This document shows, piece after piece, positions 51,360 to 60,104 of a DNA stretch of 64,000 nucleotides. A model generated the notes under the pieces. It was not told where the DNA came from. It was given only the letters and a program-made list of their open reading frames with translations, and did not search any database. The number at the start of each line of letters is the position of its first letter. Position 1 is the first letter of the stretch. This DNA comes from Bacteroidales bacterium (GTDB taxonomy: Bacteria; Bacteroidota; Bacteroidia; Bacteroidales; F082). The stretch spans positions 1-64,000 of the forward strand of contig JAFGYB010000055.1 of assembly GCA_016936355.1 (NCBI GenBank). Direction: 5' to 3'. The position numbers were made by a program, and so were the translations under genes.

Positions 51360-53198
51360 TTATTCCACGGTAACTGATTTGGCCAGATTCCTGGGTTGAT
51401 CCACATTACAGCCCCGCATTACTGCCATATGGTACGCCAGTTTCTGCAAGGGAATAGTAGCCAGTAATGGAGTGAAAAGTTCTTCAGTGACAGGAATTTC
51501 AATCACAAAATCTACCATGCTTCTCACCACTTCATCCCCTTCGGTTACAATGGCAATAACTTTTCCATTGCGTGCTTTAACTTCCTGTATATTGCTGACT
51601 ACTTTGTCGTAGATCCCTACGTTGGGAGCAATAAATACAACAGGCATGTTGTTGTCAATTAATGCAATGGGACCGTGTTTCATTTCGGCAGCCGGATAAC
51701 CCTCAGCATGGATGTAGGAAATTTCTTTTAACTTTAGTGCCCCTTCCAGTGCTACGGGGAAATTATATCCTCTTCCCAGATACAGAAAGTTCGAAACATC
51801 CTTAAACTGCCAGGCAATTTCTTTGATTACATCGGCCGATTGAAGTGTTTTTTCGATTTTGGATGGTATGCTTTCCAGTTCATGCAATAATTGCATCCAC
51901 CGTGACGCAGGAATCGTCCCTTTTATCTGAGCTAGGCGAAGGGCCATGAGTGTCAGCAATGTTACCTGTGCTGTAAATGCTTTTGTAGATGCTACACCAA
52001 TTTCAGGTCCGGCATGAGTATAGGAACCGGCATCCGTGGAACGTGCGATTGAAGATCCCACCACATTACAGATGCCCAGAATAGTGGCTCCCTTTTCTTT
52101 TGCCAATGCGATGGCTGCCAGGGTGTCTGCAGTTTCTCCAGATTGAGATATGGCAATAACTACATCATTTTCGGTAATGATGGGATTGCGGTAGCGGAAT
52201 TCGGAAGCATACTCGACTTCCACCGGGATCCGTGCCAGGTCTTCCAGAAGATACTCTCCCACCAGTCCGGCATGCCAGGAAGTGCCACAGGCAATGATAA
52301 TAATCCGCTTGGCATTGACCAGTTTCTGTTCGTAGTCCGCAATACCTCCTAATGAAACGATTCCTTTATCCGCGTTTAATCTTCCACGCATACTGTCTCT
52401 GATGGAACGGGGTTGTTCAAAGATCTCTTTCAGCATAAAATGATCGTATCCATCTTTTTCCAGTGCGGTCAGATCCATTTCCAGCGCTTCGATATAAGGC
52501 GTTTTTTCTTTGTTTTTGATGGTTTTCAACTTGATTTCTTTGCCTCGTTCAAGGATGGCCATATCTTCTTCTGCCAGATAGACTACAGATTTAGTGTACT
52601 CAACAATGGGAGTGGCATCAGAAGCAACATAAAATTCACCATCACCGATGCCAATAACCATTGGACTGCCCTTTCGGGCCACAATCAGTTTGTTGGGGTT
52701 TTCCTCCGACAACACAGCAATGGCGTAGGCTCCCGTAACCTGATTGAGTGCAATGCGCACCGCTTCATCGAGCACTACCTGTTCGTTTTTTTGAATGTCT
52801 TCAATCAGGTTGACCAGTACTTCGGTATCAGTTTCGGAATAAAATTGATAGCCCCTTTCGATCAATGCCTTTTTCAGTACATCGTAATTTTCAATAATAC
52901 CGTTATGGATTACGGCCAGTTTTTGGCTGTTTGAATGGTGAGGATGGGCGTTGATGGAGTTGGGTTCACCATGGGTAGCCCATCGGGTGTGGGCGACACC
53001 AATGGTTGAATCCAATTTCAAACCTTCGATTTTGGCTTCCAGATCGGAAACTTTTCCTTTGGTTTTGTAGATTTTTAATCCGCCGTTGATCAATGCGATT
53101 CCTGCACTGTCGTAGCCTCTATATTCTAATCGGTGTAAACCCTTGATTAAAATGGGTTTTGCCTCTTTATCACCTATATAAGCAACAATTCCGCACAT
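51360..53198 (-). CDS. glmS: Glutamine-fructose-6-phosphate aminotransferase
   Basis: Makes glucosamine 6-phosphate, the first step to UDP-GlcNAc for peptidoglycan and lipopolysaccharide. The glutaminase domain starts with nucleophile Cys2 (MCGIVAYIGD) and carries HTRWATHGEPN and HNGIIENY. Two SIS domains follow, with IIACGTSWHAG, SQSGETADTLAAI and EISYIHAEGYPAAEMKHGPIALI; the end is PRNLAKSVTVE. Length 612 residues is standard. It is preceded on the minus strand by DUF4270 and GT5 genes, probably one operon. No glmS ribozyme is apparent in the 60-base gap. Confidence 0.97.
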   Translation of the reverse strand: MCGIVAYIGDKEAKPILIKGLHRLEYRGYDSAGIALINGGLKIYKTKGKVSDLEAKIEGLKLDSTIGVAHTRWATHGEPNSINAHPHHSNSQKLAVIHNGIIENYDVLKKALIERGYQFYSETDTEVLVNLIEDIQKNEQVVLDEAVRIALNQVTGAYAIAVLSEENPNKLIVARKGSPMVIGIGDGEFYVASDATPIVEYTKSVVYLAEEDMAILERGKEIKLKTIKNKEKTPYIEALEMDLTALEKDGYDHFMLKEIFEQPRSIRDSMRGRLNADKGIVSLGGIADYEQKLVNAKRIIIIACGTSWHAGLVGEYLLEDLARIPVEVEYASEFRYRNPIITENDVVIAISQSGETADTLAAIALAKEKGATILGICNVVGSSIARSTDAGSYTHAGPEIGVASTKAFTAQVTLLTLMALRLAQIKGTIPASRWMQLLHELESIPSKIEKTLQSADVIKEIAWQFKDVSNFLYLGRGYNFPVALEGALKLKEISYIHAEGYPAAEMKHGPIALIDNNMPVVFIAPNVGIYDKVVSNIQEVKARNGKVIAIVTEGDEVVRSMVDFVIEIPVTEELFTPLLATIPLQKLAYHMAVMRGCNVDQPRNLAKSVTVE

Positions 53199-53258
53199 AA
53201 TTTTCGCTTTAAAGGGTTATACTTAAGCAAGTAAGAAAGGCCTTTTCGCCCGTGCAAG

Positions 53259-54629
53259 TTAGTTAAATTTTGTATACAGCAATTCCAGTTTGGTTCTGGA
53301 TAAAGTATCGTTCACCGGTTCGGGGCCGTTAAAAATGAAACGCTGGGGTAATATAGTTCCCCCGCTGATGTACAACAACAGTCCCCTATCATCCTGAGTA
53401 GTATCTGATACCAACGATTGAATGTAATGTGTAATTCTGAACTGGTAGGAGTTGGAAATACTATCATAGGTTCCACCAAAATAATTGGAACCTTCCGTTT
53501 CATCAACCAGTGTTGAGTAGGAAGTATCGGATGCTATTTTCAATAAAGTCAGCGTGGTGGGCGCTCCGAAATAAGGCAAAACCTCTTTGCCGGGAAGGAT
53601 CAGCTTGGCTTCATTGATCCCGATTTTCCCTAATCGGGCCAGCTTTTTTACATTCGGGAATTTAATGACCGTTTTAATACCCGAAAGTCCCTGAATGTAA
53701 TATTGTTGTTGTCCTAACACCGTGTCATTCTGAAGAACCTGCTGTTGCAATTCGGTGCTCCCTTTGGTATAGTCGTGTGCATAGTGATTGGCATAGGCCA
53801 TTCCGGTTCCATAAACATAGAAGAAAGACAAGGAATCAACTGTATCGTTGTGGTAATAGAGCCCCATTTGAGTGTTAACAGAGGATGGAGTGAAGGAAAC
53901 GATTGCTCCTTTGCCACTTACCAGGTCAGAGGTTATGTATAGTCCTTTGAAGTATTTTACAAACAAATAGTTGCTGTCCAGATCTGTTGTATCTGTCTGA
54001 ATGAGTTTGTTGGCCAGACCGGGATCAATCTTGCTGAGGTTGACCCGTATGACTCCTTTTACGGTGTCGGCTGCCCCCAAGATAATTTGATTTTTGACAT
54101 TCGGTCTGAAAGTATAATCGGCATAGTCTGTGGGGTAGTGGGCGGGAACCTTGTTAGAATAGTAAATGGTACTGTCTCCTTCAAGATCTTCGTTCAGTTC
54201 GTAAACATGCAACCGCAAAACCGAATTGGTATCTCCATAAACCGAAGAATAGGCCAACATCAGAACGAGTGAGTCCACTTTGGGATTAGGCCCGAAACGG
54301 CCGTGTGTTACCGCTTGTCCCAATTGGGTGTAAAATCCGGTTTCTGTAGTACCAAATACCGGATCGGTCATGGAGCCGACAATGTAATAGGATTTTTCGT
54401 TTGTGCTCACCGAGTCGAACGGTGAAGAAAAAGTTCTAATGGCCATCGTATCCGTGTAGAAAGCCGTCATGGTACTGTCGGGAATGATTCCACCCCCGGT
54501 TGGAGTCGGTTTTTTTGTACAGGATGCGGTGATTCCTGAAAAAAACAAAACAACGCCAATAAGTAATAAGTAATGGAAAACAACACGCAGGTTGCCGGAA
54601 TAGTTAATTGTTTTCAATGATTTGATCAT
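53259..54629 (-). CDS. DUF4270 family lipoprotein
   Basis: A Bacteroidota-specific lipoprotein of unknown function (456 residues from ATG 54629). The signal peptide is long, with the lipidated Cys at 37 (SGITASC). The conserved start of the mature region is IIPDSTMTAFYTDTMAIRTFSSPFDSV, then YYIVGSMTDPVFGTTETGFYTQLG. The rest is beta-rich with YIQGLSGIKTVIKFPNV and KLARLGKIGINEAKLILPG late in the protein. It overlaps the end of the GT5 gene by 26 bases, which is why I trim the track start (54710). It sits between GT5 and glmS, probably one operon. Confidence 0.88.
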   Translation of the reverse strand: MIKSLKTINYSGNLRVVFHYLLLIGVVLFFSGITASCTKKPTPTGGGIIPDSTMTAFYTDTMAIRTFSSPFDSVSTNEKSYYIVGSMTDPVFGTTETGFYTQLGQAVTHGRFGPNPKVDSLVLMLAYSSVYGDTNSVLRLHVYELNEDLEGDSTIYYSNKVPAHYPTDYADYTFRPNVKNQIILGAADTVKGVIRVNLSKIDPGLANKLIQTDTTDLDSNYLFVKYFKGLYITSDLVSGKGAIVSFTPSSVNTQMGLYYHNDTVDSLSFFYVYGTGMAYANHYAHDYTKGSTELQQQVLQNDTVLGQQQYYIQGLSGIKTVIKFPNVKKLARLGKIGINEAKLILPGKEVLPYFGAPTTLTLLKIASDTSYSTLVDETEGSNYFGGTYDSISNSYQFRITHYIQSLVSDTTQDDRGLLLYISGGTILPQRFIFNGPEPVNDTLSRTKLELLYTKFN

Positions 54630-55416
54630 AAAATTCGTTATACGCTTCAAAATAATTTTCATCCCCCTGATAATCAAGAACCGGTTTGCCACTGTTTTGT
54701 GCATAATCAATCAGTTCTTTATTAACGTTCTTGTCACCGATAATAAAGGCATCGGCAAAATCCATAGCCCCTTTCATGAAAGAAACGTAATCGTCCCCGT
54801 TAAAGTGTGCGAGGTCTTCTTCAGTAACTCCGTTCATCTTCATTTTATGAACATAATCCTTTACAAAGGATTCGTCAAAACCATCGTTGTATAGCGACAG
54901 GATGATTTTCGCATGTTGAAAAAGCGGATTGTCTTTATACACCGTTTTGACATAAAAAGACAACAGGCCGGCAAACCATCCATGAGTATGGATCAGGTCG
55001 GGGGCCCACCCCAGTTTTTTTACAGTCTCCAAAACTCCTCTTGAGAAGAAAATAGTCCGTTCATCGTTATCGGAGAAGAACTTTTTACCCTTATCCCTGA
55101 AGATAAATTTTCGGTGGAAATAGTCTTCGTTTTCAATAAAGTAGACCTGCATTCTGGCTTGTTGAATGGAAGCAACTTTAATGATCAATGGGTGGTCAAT
55201 TTCGTCAATAATCAGGTTCATACCCGAGAGTCGAATCACTTCGTGGAGCTGATTCCTCCGTTCATTCACCAGGCCAAACCGGGGCATAAAAACCCTGATT
55301 TCTTTGCCGGATTCCTGTGTTTTTTGGGGGAGGAAACGTCCTATTTTACTCATGTGCGATTCAGGCAAATAGGGCATAATCTCTTGTGCGACTAAGAGCA
55401 CTCTTTTCTTACTCAT
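54604..55416 (-). CDS. Short glycogen/starch synthase-like protein (GT5 N-terminal domain only)
   Basis: A 270-residue protein carrying the N-terminal Rossmann half of glycogen synthase: MSKKRVLLVAQEIMPYLPESHMSKIGRFLP, EIRVFMPRFGLVNERR, and DLIHTHGWFAGLLSFYVKTVY. Full glycogen synthases have about 470-500 residues with a second GT-B domain; this one ends after the N-terminal half. The reading frame is intact and the short form is common in Bacteroidota, so it is not a truncation artefact. It lacks the classical KxGGL ADP-glucose loop (LPESHMSKIGRFLP in its place), so catalysis is doubtful. Its -7 box is just upstream, and DUF4270 and glmS follow. Confidence 0.85.
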   Translation of the reverse strand: MSKKRVLLVAQEIMPYLPESHMSKIGRFLPQKTQESGKEIRVFMPRFGLVNERRNQLHEVIRLSGMNLIIDEIDHPLIIKVASIQQARMQVYFIENEDYFHRKFIFRDKGKKFFSDNDERTIFFSRGVLETVKKLGWAPDLIHTHGWFAGLLSFYVKTVYKDNPLFQHAKIILSLYNDGFDESFVKDYVHKMKMNGVTEEDLAHFNGDDYVSFMKGAMDFADAFIIGDKNVNKELIDYAQNSGKPVLDYQGDENYFEAYNEFYDQIIENN

Positions 55417-55445
55417 GAATATAAATTTTAGAGACTTTTGCGGTA

Positions 55446-55453
55446 CAAAGGTA
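55446..55453 (-). promoter_or_regulatory. -7 promoter box of the GT5-DUF4270-glmS operon
   Basis: TACCTTTG on the minus strand, 30 bases upstream of the GT5 ATG at 55416. Confidence 0.65.
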
Positions 55454-55583
55454 ATTAAAAAATACTTTCATGATTTACCGCATTGCTTTTGTGCTCCGAC
55501 AACATCTGTTTTGGCCGGAAGTCGGATCGGATGAAATCCTGTTCTAATCCTATTTTTAGGATAGAAGTGTTGTCCCTGGAAAA

Positions 55584-56501
55584 TTATCTTCTGATAAAAA
55601 GGGCCTTGATGATGTCCGATGCCATTTTAGGATTTTCTTTGAGCCTGCGGGTCGAATAAGGGAACCAATCCTTGCCAAAAGGAACATACACCCGTAAACG
55701 ATGACCTTTGTCCACAATGCTTTTGCGCAATGCCGGTGCTACTCCGTACAACATCTGGAATTCGTATTTTTCCCTGGCAGGTTTGTGTTTCTCCAGCAAT
55801 TGATAAGCTCCTTCAATCAACGGTTCGTCGTGGGTGGCGATGCCGGGATACATTTTTTGCTCCAGCATATAATCCAGCAACTTCAGATAGTTGTCGTTGA
55901 TTTCACCGTATTTCTTGAAAGCAATGGCTTCGGGCTCCACGTAGATTCCTTTGCACAGGCGAAAGTTCAGGGGCGCTTTCTCGTTGTGGATATCCAGCAG
56001 GTTTTTCATGTCGTCACCGGTGCGGCGCATGTAGGCCTGTAAAACCAGTCCGACATGACCCGGAAACTCTTCCTTCAGTTTACGGAACAGTTTGATTTCC
56101 CTGTCCACACATTGTGAGTCTTCCATGTCGATGCGGACAAAGTTTCCGTATTCAGCCGATTTTTTTACAATAGCCCGGATGTTCTCGTAGCAAAAATCTT
56201 CATCCAGTAACAAACCAAACATGGTGGGTTTCAGCGAATAATTACCGTCAATGTTGTGCTGCTGGAACGTTTCCACAATGTTCAGGTATTCATCCCGGTT
56301 TTTGACCGCTTCTTCTTTTTTGGTAATGAACTCACCCAGCAGGTCAATGGTAACCATACAGCCTTCTTCATTCAGTTCTTTGGATACTTTCAACGCATCC
56401 TCAATATTTTTCCCCGCAATATATCTTTTGGAAAACACCCAAACCAACCCCTTGGGCATGAAGGGAAGTGTGTTGGCAATCAATTTGTTAAATATATTCA
56501 T
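55584..56501 (-). CDS. Proline dehydrogenase
   Basis: A FAD enzyme that oxidises proline to pyrroline-5-carboxylate. The 305-residue protein shows the PRODH barrel: FVRIDMEDSQCVDREIKLF, HVGLVLQAYMRRTGDDM, NFRLCKGIYVEPEAIAFKK, GIATHDEPLIEGAYQLLEKH, FQMLYGVAPALRKSI and the terminal YVPFGKDWFPYSTRRLKENPK. It is monofunctional; the partner P5C dehydrogenase is not in the window. It is a single-gene unit with its own -7 box. Confidence 0.95.
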   Translation of the reverse strand: MNIFNKLIANTLPFMPKGLVWVFSKRYIAGKNIEDALKVSKELNEEGCMVTIDLLGEFITKKEEAVKNRDEYLNIVETFQQHNIDGNYSLKPTMFGLLLDEDFCYENIRAIVKKSAEYGNFVRIDMEDSQCVDREIKLFRKLKEEFPGHVGLVLQAYMRRTGDDMKNLLDIHNEKAPLNFRLCKGIYVEPEAIAFKKYGEINDNYLKLLDYMLEQKMYPGIATHDEPLIEGAYQLLEKHKPAREKYEFQMLYGVAPALRKSIVDKGHRLRVYVPFGKDWFPYSTRRLKENPKMASDIIKALFIRR

Positions 56502-56534
56502 CGGTTTGATTACTTATGGTATAAAATTTTGATG

Positions 56535-56542
56535 CAAAGTTA
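56535..56542 (-). promoter_or_regulatory. -7 promoter box of proline dehydrogenase gene
   Basis: TAACTTTG on the minus strand, 34 bases upstream of the ATG at 56501. Confidence 0.55.
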
Positions 56543-56782
56543 AATGTAAATTTTTGAATTTTTTCGGTTCTGTATTCAATTTAAAACGGTTAAAAAGAAA
56601 AAATTCAAACGATTACAGAACTGCTTTTTATATAGAATAATAGGAAGGTTTTGAAAGGAAAGCCTTTCTGATTTTCAGAAAAATAAACGAAAAATATTCC
56701 CTTTTTTTTGCTTTCTGGAATTTGAAATAATAAAAAGAGGAATAAAGTGCTCTGAACAATGAGCTTAGCTGTGTTGAAAAAA

Positions 56783-56814
56783 TTTGCGTATGCAAATAAT
56801 TATCTCTAATTTTG
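56783..56814 (+). promoter_or_regulatory. -33/-7 promoter of DUF177-rpmF
   Basis: TTTG (56783-56786) and TAATTTTG (56807-56814), separated by 20 bases, the most complete Bacteroidota promoter in the window. The ORF-track start of the DUF177 gene lies within the -7 box. Confidence 0.75.
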
Positions 56815-56829
56815 CCGCCCAATTTTAAG

Positions 56830-57351
56830 ATGGTGAAGAAGAATAGTGAGTTGGTCATCCCGTTTAAGGGGTTAGATTTGGGAAGGCATCACTACGACTT
56901 TGTGGTAGAAGACGCGTTCATTAAAGAGCTGGAACTTCCGGACATCACTGGTGGCACGCTGGAGGTTTCCCTGGAGCTGGAAAAGGAATCCACATTGATG
57001 GTGTTCGATTTTCTACTGAAGGGTTCTGTTGTGTTGCCCTGCGACCGATGCCTGGTAGCATACGAGCAATCACTGGAAGGACAATTCCGGCTCATTGTAA
57101 AGATGGGAGAAGCCTTTCAGGAGCTTTCGGATGAAATGGTGGAAATCCCTGCCACGGAAGCACGCATTGATTTGAGTCAGTATGTGTACGAATATATTTT
57201 ACTCATGCTGCCCCTGAAGAAAGTGCACCCTGATGATGCTGAGGGCAACAGTACCTGCGATCCGGAAATGTTGAAGAAACTGGAACATCATCAGGAAAAG
57301 AATATTGATCCCCGGTGGGAAGTATTAAAAGATTTGAAAAACAAAAAATAG
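56830..57351 (+). CDS. DUF177 family protein (YceD-like)
   Basis: Homologue of YceD, which in other bacteria and plastids supports 23S rRNA accumulation; it is widely encoded next to rpmF. From ATG 56830 it has 173 residues. Family features: the paired cysteines LPCDRCLVAYEQSLEG (about residues 75-90), then the acidic helix region and DLSQYVYEYILLMLPLKKVHP with the late Cys of STCDPEML, and the final IDPRWEVLKDLKNKK. The track start at TTG 56812 falls in the -7 box and is rejected. rpmF follows 23 bases on. Confidence 0.92.
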   Translation: MVKKNSELVIPFKGLDLGRHHYDFVVEDAFIKELELPDITGGTLEVSLELEKESTLMVFDFLLKGSVVLPCDRCLVAYEQSLEGQFRLIVKMGEAFQELSDEMVEIPATEARIDLSQYVYEYILLMLPLKKVHPDDAEGNSTCDPEMLKKLEHHQEKNIDPRWEVLKDLKNKK

Positions 57352-57374
57352 TCAGAATATAAAACACAAATAAA

Positions 57375-57563
57375 ATGGCACATCCAAAAAGAAAAACTTC
57401 AAAAACAAGAAGAGATAAAAGAAGAACTCACTTAAAGGCCCACGCTCCTGTATTGGCTACCTGTCCCACAACCGGCACTGTACATGTTTACCACAGAGCT
57501 TATTATGTGGATGGAGACCTTTACTACAAAGGCAAATTGGTATCACAGGGTGCCGAAGCCTAA
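57375..57563 (+). CDS. rpmF: Ribosomal protein L32 (bL32)
   Basis: A 62-residue 50S subunit protein. The N-terminus [21 protein letters not shown] and the block [27 protein letters not shown] are diagnostic. It is in the usual DUF177-rpmF order; plsX, which follows rpmF in many other phyla, is absent, and fabH comes next after a hairpin. Confidence 0.97.
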   Translation: MAHPKRKTSKTRRDKRRTHLKAHAPVLATCPTTGTVHVYHRAYYVDGDLYYKGKLVSQGAEA

Positions 57564-57626
57564 ATTTCTTTCGGTCCAAAAACTTATCGTTTTGTTTTCA
57601 TCAGCAAAACCATAAATACATTTGAT

Positions 57627-57660
57627 AAAGCCTTTGTTTTCTTAGGGAAGCAAAGGCTTT
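57627..57660 (+). terminator. Hairpin between rpmF and fabH
   Basis: AAAGCCTTTG and CAAAGGCTTT form a 10-bp stem with a 14-base loop; the T-run is the end of the stem. It could terminate or attenuate rpmF transcripts before fabH. Confidence 0.6.
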
Positions 57661-57722
57661 TATATTGACAGCCCGACGGCCGGGCCTCAAAACAAAACAC
57701 AAATTCTTCGAAATCTGAGACA

Positions 57723-58724
57723 ATGGGAAAATTAAAAGCGGCCATTACCGGGGTTCATGGTTGGGTTCCGGAAGACGTACTGACCAATCAGGATCTTGAA
57801 AAAATGGTGGACACTACGGATGAGTGGATTCTTACCCGTACCGGAATCAGGGAACGACACATATTAAAGGGGGAAGGCAAAGGCACTTCCGATATGGCTG
57901 CTGAAGCTGTTAAAGGATTGTTGGAAAAAACCAATACAAAACCGGAGGAAGTAGATTTACTGATTTGTGCCACGGTAACTCCGGACATGCAGTTTCCTGC
58001 TACGGCCAATGTTGTCAGCGATAAGGTGGGAATTAAAAATGCGTTCAGCTTCGATATGAATGCTGCCTGTTCCACTTTTATCTATGCTTTGATTACCGCT
58101 TCCAAATATGTTGAATCAGGAGAATACAAAAAAGTGATCGTGATTGGTGCCGATAAGATGTCCTCTATTGTGGATTACACGGACCGGGCTACCTGTGTGA
58201 TTTTCGGAGATGGTGCTTCGGCTGTTATGCTGGAACCCACCGAATCGGAGGAGGGGATTATCGATCATCGGTTTTATACCGACGGAGCCGGACGAATTCA
58301 TCTGCATCAGAAAGCGGGGGGATCTGTTAAACCCGCCAGTCACGATACGGTCAATGACCGCGAACACTTTATTTACCAGGAAGGACAGCCCGTATTTAAG
58401 TTTGCCGTCACCAATATGGCCGACGTGGCCGAAGAAATCATGGTGCGCAACAACCTGAAATCTGAGGAGGTTAACTGGCTCGTTCCTCATCAGGCCAATC
58501 TGCGGATTATTGAAGCCACGGCCAAGCGAATGAAACTCGATAAGAATAAGGTGATGATCAACATCCAGCGTTATGGAAACACAACCAATGCCACGATTCC
58601 TTTGTGTTTGTATGAATGGGAAGATCAGCTGAAAAAGGGCGATAACATTGTGCTGGCAGCTTTCGGTGGTGGTTTTACCTGGGGAGGCATTTATCTGAAA
58701 TGGGCCTACGACGGTAAAAAATAA
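57723..58724 (+). CDS. fabH: 3-oxoacyl-ACP synthase III
   Basis: Initiates fatty-acid synthesis by condensing an acyl-CoA primer with malonyl-ACP. The catalytic triad is complete: Cys116 in [11 protein letters not shown], His in [11 protein letters not shown] (about residue 258) and Asn in [12 protein letters not shown] (about 288). The C-terminal [16 protein letters not shown] is typical. Length 333 residues is normal. It may be co-transcribed with DUF177-rpmF despite the hairpin in between. Convergent with the LacI gene, 13 bases away. Confidence 0.97.
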   Translation: MGKLKAAITGVHGWVPEDVLTNQDLEKMVDTTDEWILTRTGIRERHILKGEGKGTSDMAAEAVKGLLEKTNTKPEEVDLLICATVTPDMQFPATANVVSDKVGIKNAFSFDMNAACSTFIYALITASKYVESGEYKKVIVIGADKMSSIVDYTDRATCVIFGDGASAVMLEPTESEEGIIDHRFYTDGAGRIHLHQKAGGSVKPASHDTVNDREHFIYQEGQPVFKFAVTNMADVAEEIMVRNNLKSEEVNWLVPHQANLRIIEATAKRMKLDKNKVMINIQRYGNTTNATIPLCLYEWEDQLKKGDNIVLAAFGGGFTWGGIYLKWAYDGKK

Positions 58725-58737
58725 TCAATTTTCTTTC

Positions 58738-59775
58738 TTATTGGGCTGATACACTGGCTGTACTCCCTCTGGGAATCAGTTTGGTATCAATGATGTGGAT
58801 TTGCTGGTGACTGTCTTCAGGATGTTCGATGCGTTGAATGAGTAAGTCCACAGCAACCTGTCCTACCCTGGCCAGTGAATGGTGGATGATGGAAATAGTC
58901 GGTTTGTACATCAGGGCAATGGGGCCGTCGCTGAAGCTGATGACTCCAACCTGTTCGGGAATGTCGATTTCCAGTTCCTGAAGAGCTGGAATGATACCGG
59001 AGAGGACTTCGTCGCTGATACACATAATCCCATCGGCATGATCGGGCTTACTGAAGAGGTCCAAAACCTTTCTCCGGCTTTCGCGGGAGTCGTCGGCAAA
59101 AACAACGGTATGTTCTTCCATTTTATAATCTTTCAGTGCTTTTCTAAAGCCCTTCAACCGCTGCTGGGTGATGTACAGCGATTCATTTCCTCCAAAATAA
59201 GCCAGCTTTTTTCTTCCTGATTCGATGAGGTGTTCTGTTGCTGTGTAGGCGGCCCTCGTGTCATCAATAACGACTTTGGTATTGCCGTAATTTTCAAATA
59301 CCCGGTCGAAGAATACCACAGGAATTCCTTCTTCTTCGAGCTGTTTGAAATGTTGGTAATCGGTGGTTTCTTTGGTTATAGCCACTAACAGTCCGTCTAC
59401 CTGACCCGAAAGCAAAAGATCCGTGTTTTGTTTTTCCCTTTCGTACGATTCGTTGGAAGAAAGGATCAGCACATTGTAGCCGGCATTGTAACAAAATTCG
59501 GAAACCCCGCGGATCATCGACGGGAAAGCATACAATGTAATCTCAGGGATGATCAGCCCAATAATCTTACTGTATGAGTTTCTTAAACTGAGGGCAAATG
59601 CATTGGGATTGTAATGCATTTTCTGGGCGAGTTTTCTGATTTCTTCTTTTCTTTCGGAGCTGATGTCGGGGTGATTTCTGAGCGCGCGAGAAACGGTAGT
59701 ATGCGAAACGCCCAGCTGATTGGCAATGTCTTTGAGTGTCACCCTTCTTTTCTTCTTATACTCCATATTTTCCAC
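58738..59775 (-). CDS. LacI family transcriptional regulator
   Basis: A sugar-responsive repressor or activator of 345 residues. The N-terminal helix-turn-helix is VTLKDIANQLGVSHTTVSRAL (about 12-33) followed by the hinge helix region NPNAFALSLRNSYSK; the periplasmic-binding-protein-like sensor domain fills the rest (IIGLIIPEITLYAFPSMIRGV, GVISFSDGPIALMYKPTISIIHH). It is transcribed away from the TonB receptor and shares the 330-base intergenic region, where a LacI-type operator is visible. Met4 is an alternative start. Ligand unknown. Confidence 0.93.
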   Translation of the reverse strand: MENMEYKKKRRVTLKDIANQLGVSHTTVSRALRNHPDISSERKEEIRKLAQKMHYNPNAFALSLRNSYSKIIGLIIPEITLYAFPSMIRGVSEFCYNAGYNVLILSSNESYEREKQNTDLLLSGQVDGLLVAITKETTDYQHFKQLEEEGIPVVFFDRVFENYGNTKVVIDDTRAAYTATEHLIESGRKKLAYFGGNESLYITQQRLKGFRKALKDYKMEEHTVVFADDSRESRRKVLDLFSKPDHADGIMCISDEVLSGIIPALQELEIDIPEQVGVISFSDGPIALMYKPTISIIHHSLARVGQVAVDLLIQRIEHPEDSHQQIHIIDTKLIPRGSTASVSAQ

Positions 59776-59831
59776 TGTTTCAGCGGGCTAAGATAAAAAA
59801 TATCCTGAGGTAGTCTGGTTTTTTCATCAGA

Positions 59832-59847
59832 AAACAATCGTTTGCAA
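59832..59847. promoter_or_regulatory. Candidate LacI-family operator
   Basis: AAACAATCGTTTGCAA has the CAA-n-CG-n-TTG core and central CG expected of LacI-family operators (ideal TGCAAACGTTTGCA). Read on the minus strand it begins TTGCAAACGATTG. It is about 57 bases upstream of the LacI gene start. Confidence 0.45.
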
Positions 59848-60004
59848 AAGTTATTAACAATATTGCCCGAGTTATGAACAATTCAGGTGTGTGTTCACGT
59901 GTGCGGAAAATCAGCGATGGAATCGACTTGTTTTTCAGGTAATTAATGAATTATTTTTATCGCACCGTTAATTTTAATTTATGAATTATTGGTACCATAT
60001 ATAG

Positions 60005-60049
60005 AAACTTTCGGGTCCTATCCATGGGGGACTAACAGAAAGTTTTTTT
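60005..60049 (+). terminator. Leader stem-loop with T-run, candidate attenuator
   Basis: AAACTTTC (60005-60012) pairs with GAAAGTTT (60038-60045); an inner GTCC/GGAC stem stacks inside, and the T-run extends to 60049. It lies upstream of the TonB receptor gene at 60105. Confidence 0.55.
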
Positions 60050-60104
60050 GTTCGGATGAACACGGCACCAATAAAATTCATTTTAATCATTAAAAATTAA
60101 AAGC

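Larger units (their letters stand above)
56502..56829. other. Divergent promoter region, proline dehydrogenase / DUF177
   Basis: About 330 AT-rich bases without a gene (a 76-codon minus-strand ORF here is low-complexity Phe/Lys/Tyr and rejected). It contains the proline dehydrogenase -7 box (56535-56542, minus) and a complete -33/-7 pair for DUF177 (56783-56814). Confidence 0.6.
59776..60104. promoter_or_regulatory. Regulatory region between lacI-type gene and TonB receptor
   Basis: About 330 bases without a gene. It contains a candidate LacI-family operator (59832-59847) and, 55 bases before the receptor ATG, a stem with a T-run (60005-60049), a candidate attenuator. No exact TAnnTTTG box is visible. 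Confidence 0.55.

Noticed and set aside
53199-53258. glmS ribozyme or riboswitch upstream of glmS
   Set aside because: The gap to DUF4270 is only 60 bases, too short for the known ribozyme, and no matching core was seen.
56628-56858. 76-codon minus-strand ORF
   Set aside because: Low-complexity Phe/Ser/Lys composition in an AT-rich promoter region overlapping the DUF177 start; not credible.
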